From NCBI RefSeq assembly GCF_031127875.1, contig NZ_JARXIA010000020.1:1-64000 (forward strand): 64,000 nt of DNA, given 5' to 3'. The DNA comes from Pelagicoccus sp. SDUM812005. GTDB taxonomy: Bacteria; Verrucomicrobiota; Verrucomicrobiia; Opitutales; Opitutaceae. Below the pieces are notes generated by a model, which was not told the origin of the DNA, made no database searches, and worked only from the letters and a program-made list of their open reading frames with translations. Made by a program: the position numbers and the translations under genes. Position 1 is the first letter of the stretch; each line of letters begins with the position of its first letter. Below, in pieces: positions 59,604 to 64,000 of this stretch.

Positions 59604-61205
59604 GTGGAAACGATTCGTACAGACTGCCTAGTCATCGGGGCTGGGCTCGCCGGTAGCGCCTACGCTCACCATGCTTGTAGCCAGGGCCTATCGGTCACCA
59701 TGATTTGCGCTGACCAGCTCTCGACGGGGGCCAACAGCAAGTGGGCTCAGGGCGGTATCATCTACGATACCTCCTACCATCCGGACCAGTTGGAGAAGGA
59801 CATCATGGTGGCGTCGGCCAACACGGCCAATCCGGAGGCGGTGCGTTGCCTGGTCCGCGAAGGCCAGGCGGCGGTGCAGGACCTTTTGCTCGATCGCTTG
59901 GATATTCCTTTCGACCGGAGCGAGTCGGGAGACTTGCAGTTCACTCGGGAAGGCGGGCATAGCGACAAGCGAATCATCTACGCCAAGGACGTCACGGGAC
60001 GGGCGATCCTCAACAATTTCCACGACTACGTGCGCGGTATCCAGAATCTCACTATCCTGGAGAACCATGTGGCGATCGACTTGCTGACCTTGTCGCACAA
60101 CTCGGTTCATTCGATCGACAAGTACAAGCCGATCACCTGTATCGGCGTGTATGCTTTCGACACATTGAGCGGAGAGGTGAAGGCCATCATCGCGAAGAAG
60201 ACCATCTTGGCAACCGGCGGTCTAGGGCAGGTTTTCAAGAACACCACCAACCAGCCCGGTGTGGTCGGACACGGAGTGGCCATGGCGAGTCGCGTGGGCG
60301 CTCGTATTATCGATCTTGAGTATATCCAGTTTCATCCGACGGTTTTCCTAAAGAAGAACTGCCAGCTCTTTCTCGTATCGGAAGCGGTTCGCGGAGAGGG
60401 GGGAGTGCTCGTCAACGGCGATGGCCATGCCTTCATGGACGCCCAGCATCCGATGAAGTCGCTGGCGCCGCGCGATATCGTGGCCCGGGCGATCCATCGC
60501 GAGTTGATCGCGAGCGGGGAAAACTGCGTCTACATCGACCTTTCGAGCATGAAGCCGGAGTTTATCCGCGATCGGTTTCCCTCGATCTACGAGCGAGCCT
60601 TGGCCTGCGGGGTGGACATCAGCCGCGAACCGATACCGGTGGCGCCGGCGGCTCACTATACGTGCGGCGGCGTTTATACGGATTTGAACGGTCGTTCCTC
60701 GGTGCGGAATCTCAATGCGATTGGCGAGACGGCCTGCACGGGCTTGCACGGGGCCAATCGATTGGCCAGCACCTCGCTGTTGGAATGTTTGGTTTCCGCC
60801 AAGCTGACGGCTAAGGCGGATCTCGAGGACTTGAAGCGCGACGACTTCCATCTGCCGGAGGTCAAGGAATGGGTGAGCCCCGAGCGGGCGGCCGACGAGG
60901 TTTTGATCCAGCAGGACATGCGTTTGATCAAGAGCACGATGTGGAACTACGTGGGCTTGATTCGCTCGCCGCGTCGACTGCAGCGGGCCCGCCGTATCCT
61001 TGGACAGTTGGACGAGGAGATCAGCAGCTTCTATGCGGGGGCGCGCTTGACGCGGTCCTTGGTGGAGCTGCGCAATGCGGTGAAGGCGGCTCTGTTGGTG
61101 GTGCACGCCGCGAGCCTCAATCCAGAGAGCAAGGGCAGCCACTATATCGCGGCCGAGGAAGAGGAGATCGACGTTCCGCTCGAATCTTTCGACGAGGGGA
61201 AATAG
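59604..61205 (+). CDS. nadB: L-aspartate oxidase
   Basis: A 533-residue FAD enzyme. CLVIGAGLAGSAYAHHA (FAD site), TGANSKWAQGGII, HTTNQPG-like loop (NTTNQPGVVGHG), and GETACTGLHGANRLASTSLLE are typical of NadB. A capping domain and a helical carboxy end complete the family fold. It oxidises aspartate to iminoaspartate for NadA. The start is GTG 59604 (METIRTDCLVIG). Confidence 0.96.
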   Translation: METIRTDCLVIGAGLAGSAYAHHACSQGLSVTMICADQLSTGANSKWAQGGIIYDTSYHPDQLEKDIMVASANTANPEAVRCLVREGQAAVQDLLLDRLDIPFDRSESGDLQFTREGGHSDKRIIYAKDVTGRAILNNFHDYVRGIQNLTILENHVAIDLLTLSHNSVHSIDKYKPITCIGVYAFDTLSGEVKAIIAKKTILATGGLGQVFKNTTNQPGVVGHGVAMASRVGARIIDLEYIQFHPTVFLKKNCQLFLVSEAVRGEGGVLVNGDGHAFMDAQHPMKSLAPRDIVARAIHRELIASGENCVYIDLSSMKPEFIRDRFPSIYERALACGVDISREPIPVAPAAHYTCGGVYTDLNGRSSVRNLNAIGETACTGLHGANRLASTSLLECLVSAKLTAKADLEDLKRDDFHLPEVKEWVSPERAADEVLIQQDMRLIKSTMWNYVGLIRSPRRLQRARRILGQLDEEISSFYAGARLTRSLVELRNAVKAALLVVHAASLNPESKGSHYIAAEEEEIDVPLESFDEGK

Positions 61206-61286
61206 TACGGCGCGGGCCACTCCTTTGCAGTCCCTTCGCGAGCGTTTTCGTTTGGGGAGGCCAAACGGGTTCAGCATTTGATTTTT

Positions 61287-61937
61287 ATGGCTACACTTAA
61301 CGCAAACGACATCATCGAGCAGCTCAATTGGCGCTATGCGACCAAGGAATTCGATTCCTCGAAGACGATTCCTGCAGAGACGATCGCGGCGCTGGAGGAG
61401 GCTCTGGTTCTTACTCCGTCTTCCTTCGGCCTGCAGCCGTGGAAGTTTTACATCGTGGAGGATGCCGCCGTGAAGGAGCAGTTGCCTGCGGTTTCCTGGA
61501 ACCAGCAGCAGCCCAAGGATTGCTCGCATCTGGTTGTGCTCGCCGCGAGGAAGGGGTACAAGCGGGAGGACGTAGGCGCTTTCGTGGCGCGTATGGCGGA
61601 GGTACGCGGGGTGAGCGAGGAGAGTCTCGCTGGCTATGAGGGCTTCGCGGGTGGCTTCGTCGACCAAGCGAACGAGCAGGGATGGATCGATGCCTGGGCC
61701 CAAAAGCAGGTTTACATCGCCCTCGGGCAATTGATGTTTGCCGCGGCAGCCTTGGGAGTGGACGCCTGCCCGATGGAAGGGATCGATCCCGCTGCCTATG
61801 ACAGGATTTTGGGATTGGAAGACTCCGGTTACTCTACGGTCGTTGCTTGTCCGCTTGGCTATCGCGCCGCGGGCGACAAGTACGCTACGACGGCGAAGGT
61901 TCGCTTCGAGAAGTCGGACTTGATCCAGAGAATTTAG
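61287..61937 (+). CDS. Nitroreductase family NAD(P)H oxidoreductase
   Basis: A 216-residue flavoprotein. NWRYATKEFDSSKTIP opens the FMN site; LVLTPSSFGLQPWKFYIV and QVYIALGQLMFAAAALGVDACPMEG mark the fold. It resembles the NfsB/YdgI group. Substrate is unknown. ATG 61287. It is closed by a weak bidirectional hairpin. Confidence 0.88.
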   Translation: MATLNANDIIEQLNWRYATKEFDSSKTIPAETIAALEEALVLTPSSFGLQPWKFYIVEDAAVKEQLPAVSWNQQQPKDCSHLVVLAARKGYKREDVGAFVARMAEVRGVSEESLAGYEGFAGGFVDQANEQGWIDAWAQKQVYIALGQLMFAAAALGVDACPMEGIDPAAYDRILGLEDSGYSTVVACPLGYRAAGDKYATTAKVRFEKSDLIQRI

Positions 61938-61943
61938 CCGTAG

Positions 61944-61971
61944 GAAAGCCGGTTGAATAGAGCCGGCTTTC
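61944..61971. terminator. Hairpin between the nitroreductase and the CTERM gene
   Basis: GAAAGCCGG (61944-61952) and CCGGCTTTC (61963-61971) form a perfect 9-bp stem with a 10-base loop. The U-tract is short on both strands, so it could act weakly in both directions for two convergent genes. Confidence 0.5.
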
Positions 61972-61985
61972 GCTCATTGAAGGCT

Positions 61986-62786
61986 TCAACGCTTATGGTT
62001 TCGGAATGCGAGCAGGACTCCGATCCCCAATCCGAGCAATGCGAGCGACGCGCCGGTCTCTGGCACTGTGGTGGGAGGATCTTCGTTAATGCCGACATTG
62101 ACTCGATAAGCTCCGTCGTTGTCGTCGTAAGCCCCCGGAGGGCCTCCAAATCCGAAACCATCGGGAATTGCTAGAAATAGTCGAGTCGCTCCTGTGGGGG
62201 CGATAAAGGTCTGGAATTCACCTCCGCTGGTGATGCCATCGCCGATATAGAACACTTGCTTGAGAAGTGGGCTCAAGGAGAGAAAGTCGATTCCCATCCC
62301 GCTAGGGCTGAAGTCCAAGGTTGCCGGAGGGCCGCTGGCAGGAACTGAGTCGTCGAGGAAAACTCCGGCTAGGGGGCCTTGAGGGCCTTTGTATCCGCTC
62401 AGGCCGCCCAAAGGGCTTAAGTCGCTGCCGGCCGCTCCATTTCCGCTCGGTCCGAAGTAGGGAGGACCGAATCCGTTGAAAAAGTTGATTCCGCCGGATG
62501 CGGGGTCAGCAACCTTTATGACGTCGCCACCGCTAACTGGAACGTAGGGAGGAATCGACTCTTTTGCTTCTTCGGGCGTGACTCCGGAATGTCGAACGAG
62601 GTGGTCGGCGGGTCCCGTCCAAGGATCACTCGGGTCAGGAATTGTTAAGTCTGTGCGGCCAGCTAGATAAATGGCGTCCGGGCCGTCTACGGTAACGGTG
62701 AAGACGATGGCATGCGCGGCGTAGGTGCCGACTAGCGACAGGAATCCGCAGACGAGGATTCTGGCGAATCTTTGAGTTTTTTGCAT
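61986..62786 (-). CDS. Exported glycine-rich protein with PEP/VPE-CTERM sorting signal
   Basis: A 266-residue exported protein with signal peptide (residues 1-26, ILVCGFLSLVGTYAAHA) and a glycine/proline-rich body (GGINFFNGFGPPYFG). The carboxy end VPETGASLALLGLGIGVLLA followed by FRNHKR is a CTERM sorting tail, a VPE variant of the VPD class. The body has no known family. ATG at 62786. Confidence 0.86.
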   Translation of the reverse strand: MQKTQRFARILVCGFLSLVGTYAAHAIVFTVTVDGPDAIYLAGRTDLTIPDPSDPWTGPADHLVRHSGVTPEEAKESIPPYVPVSGGDVIKVADPASGGINFFNGFGPPYFGPSGNGAAGSDLSPLGGLSGYKGPQGPLAGVFLDDSVPASGPPATLDFSPSGMGIDFLSLSPLLKQVFYIGDGITSGGEFQTFIAPTGATRLFLAIPDGFGFGGPPGAYDDNDGAYRVNVGINEDPPTTVPETGASLALLGLGIGVLLAFRNHKR

Positions 62787-62928
62787 GGTACGATGTATTG
62801 AGGGTTGAACGCTCCCAATCGGGACGAGCTCTTAATTTACGCCTTTTTAACGAGCGGTAAAGGTAGGAGGTCCGATTCTGTTGACTCGCGCCGAGCGATC
62901 GGTGTGATGTCGGCTCACTTTTACCATC

Positions 62929-64000
62929 ATGATCCGCATCAACGAAAACTACCTGAAGCTCAAGGCTTCCTACCTTTTCTCCGACATCGCCAAGCGCGTG
63001 TCCGCTTACCAGGAAGCGAATCCTGAGAAACCGATCATCCGCCTTGGTATCGGCGACGTGACCGAGCCGCTCCCCCAGGCCTGCCAAAAGGCTTTTCATG
63101 CGGCGATCGAAGACCAGGGCACCCGTGAAGCGTTTCATGGCTACGGTCCGGAGCAGGGCTATGCGTTCCTGCGCGAGGCGATTGCGAAAAACGATTTCCA
63201 GTCCCGCGGTGCTGAGGTGGATGCCAGTGAAATTTTCGTGAGCGACGGTGCTAAATGCGATAGCGGCAACATTCAGGAAATCTTTGGGGACGACATCAAG
63301 ATTGCCGTTCCGGATCCGGTTTACCCTGTTTACGTGGATACCAACGTGATGGCTGGCCGTACCGGCAACAACGTGGACGGTCGCTACGAAGGCTTTGTCT
63401 ATCTCGATTCGACTCCAGAAAATGGATACGTCCCCGAGATCCCGAGCGAGAAGGTGGACTTGATCTATCTCTGCTTCCCGAACAACCCGACCGGCGCGAC
63501 CGCGACCAAGGAGCAGTTGAAGGCTTGGGTCGACTACGCGAAGGACTGCGGAGCGATCATCTTGTTCGACGCGGCTTACGTAGCGTTTATCCGCGACGAA
63601 TCCTTGCCGCAGAGCATTTACGAAATCGAAGGCGCTCGCGATGTTGCTATCGAGTTCCGCAGCTTCTCGAAGAACGCGGGCTTCACGGGCACGCGTTGCG
63701 CCTACACGGTGGTGCCGAAGTCGCTCAAGGCGCAGGACGCGTCTGGCAAGGAGCACAGCGTGCACGCCCTTTGGAATCGTCGCCACTGCACGAAGTTCAA
63801 CGGCGTTTCTTACCCAGTGCAGAAGGCTGCGGAAGCGGTTTACTCGGCGGAAGGCGCGGCGGAAGTAAAGGCGCTGACGGATTTCTATCTCGAGAACGCA
63901 AAGCTTGTGAAGGCGGCCATGCAGGATCTTGGCTTCGATTGTATCGGTGGCGAGGATTCGCCTTACATCTGGATCAATGCCAAGCGCCCGAGCTGGGACT
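62929..64000 (+). CDS. dapL: LL-diaminopimelate aminotransferase (3' end outside window)
   Basis: The first 357 residues of a PLP aminotransferase, cut by the right edge. It opens [20 protein letters not shown], as in Dap[34 protein letters not shown] and [19 protein letters not shown] follow, with the PLP lysine at Lys248. The enzyme converts tetrahydrodipicolinate directly to LL-diaminopimelate and bypasses the succinylase route. It is found in plants, Chlamydiae and Verrucomicrobia. ATG 62929. Confidence 0.95.
   Translation, partial: MIRINENYLKLKASYLFSDIAKRVSAYQEANPEKPIIRLGIGDVTEPLPQACQKAFHAAIEDQGTREAFHGYGPEQGYAFLREAIAKNDFQSRGAEVDASEIFVSDGAKCDSGNIQEIFGDDIKIAVPDPVYPVYVDTNVMAGRTGNNVDGRYEGFVYLDSTPENGYVPEIPSEKVDLIYLCFPNNPTGATATKEQLKAWVDYAKDCGAIILFDAAYVAFIRDESLPQSIYEIEGARDVAIEFRSFSKNAGFTGTRCAYTVVPKSLKAQDASGKEHSVHALWNRRHCTKFNGVSYPVQKAAEAVYSAEGAAEVKALTDFYLENAKLVKAAMQDLGFDCIGGEDSPYIWINAKRPSWD

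Noticed and set aside
1-64000. Prophage, transposon or defence system
   Set aside because: No integrase, transposase, capsid, restriction or CRISPR-associated gene was found on either strand.

Overview
The window looks like chromosomal DNA from a member of the Verrucomicrobiota, most likely class Opitutae (Puniceicoccales/Pelagicoccus-like). This is an inference. It rests on two exported proteins ending in VPD/VPE-type CTERM sorting signals, a 1267-residue TonB-dependent receptor with the 'ELSPFTVEGS' amino terminus common in Opitutae, a neighbouring FG-GAP/UnbV protein, a family-B DNA polymerase, and an LL-diaminopimelate aminotransferase (DapL) route to lysine and peptidoglycan. No transposase, integrase, phage gene or CRISPR array is visible. 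The region is mostly densely packed housekeeping DNA, with several unusual gene fusions.

Layout. 1-5.6 kb: the amino-terminal 1857 residues of a giant cadherin-repeat adhesin on the minus strand, cut by the window edge. 5.7-9.1 kb: metallophosphoesterase, a small protein, argA, and an anchored protein of unknown function. 9.4-13.2 kb: proS, clpS, a DUF2017-like gene, a zinc-ribbon membrane protein, a newly recognised 6S RNA and a small membrane protein. 13.2-20.6 kb: Tat-exported aldo/keto reductase, family-B DNA polymerase, cupin (DUF985), an inverted oxidoreductase-methyltransferase fusion, aroK and queG. 20.6-24.7 kb: an acyl/lipid locus (thioesterase and glycosyltransferase divergent from an ACP-dehydratase fusion and a ketoacyl synthase). 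24.7-34.5 kb: recD2, HAD phosphatase, fatty acid desaturase, ABC-F ATPase, hybrid histidine kinase, small P-loop kinase. 34.9-45.1 kb: TonB receptor, FG-GAP/UnbV protein, lnt, proA. 45.2-51.6 kb: two alanine-rich lipoproteins, VanZ-like protein, M32 carboxypeptidase, BaiN-type flavoprotein, PfkB sugar/nucleoside kinase, and a MerR regulator with a cysteine-rich thioredoxin-like protein. 51.7-56 kb: pyrG followed by a lipoyl/E3-binding/KAS III fusion, then an exported VPD-CTERM protein. 56.2-64 kb: rsmE, two tandem hairpin elements, tRNA-Leu(CAA) with a duplicated tail, nadA-nadB, nitroreductase, a second CTERM protein and dapL (cut by the right edge).

Functional themes. Lipid chemistry recurs: the desaturase, the ACP-FabZ/KS pair, the thioesterase and the lipoyl-KAS III fusion. 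In that fusion the acyltransferase of a 2-oxoacid dehydrogenase E2 seems to have been replaced by a FabH-type condensing enzyme, which suggests direct priming of fatty acid synthesis from a lipoyl-bound acyl group. tRNA modification appears twice: queG, and a predicted single-chain enzyme for mnm5s2U synthesis built in the opposite domain order to MnmC. Envelope biogenesis and export appear as lnt, lipoproteins, the TonB receptor with its UnbV neighbour, CTERM proteins and the adhesin. NAD synthesis (nadA-nadB), CTP synthesis, arginine/proline and aromatic amino acid steps make up the rest.
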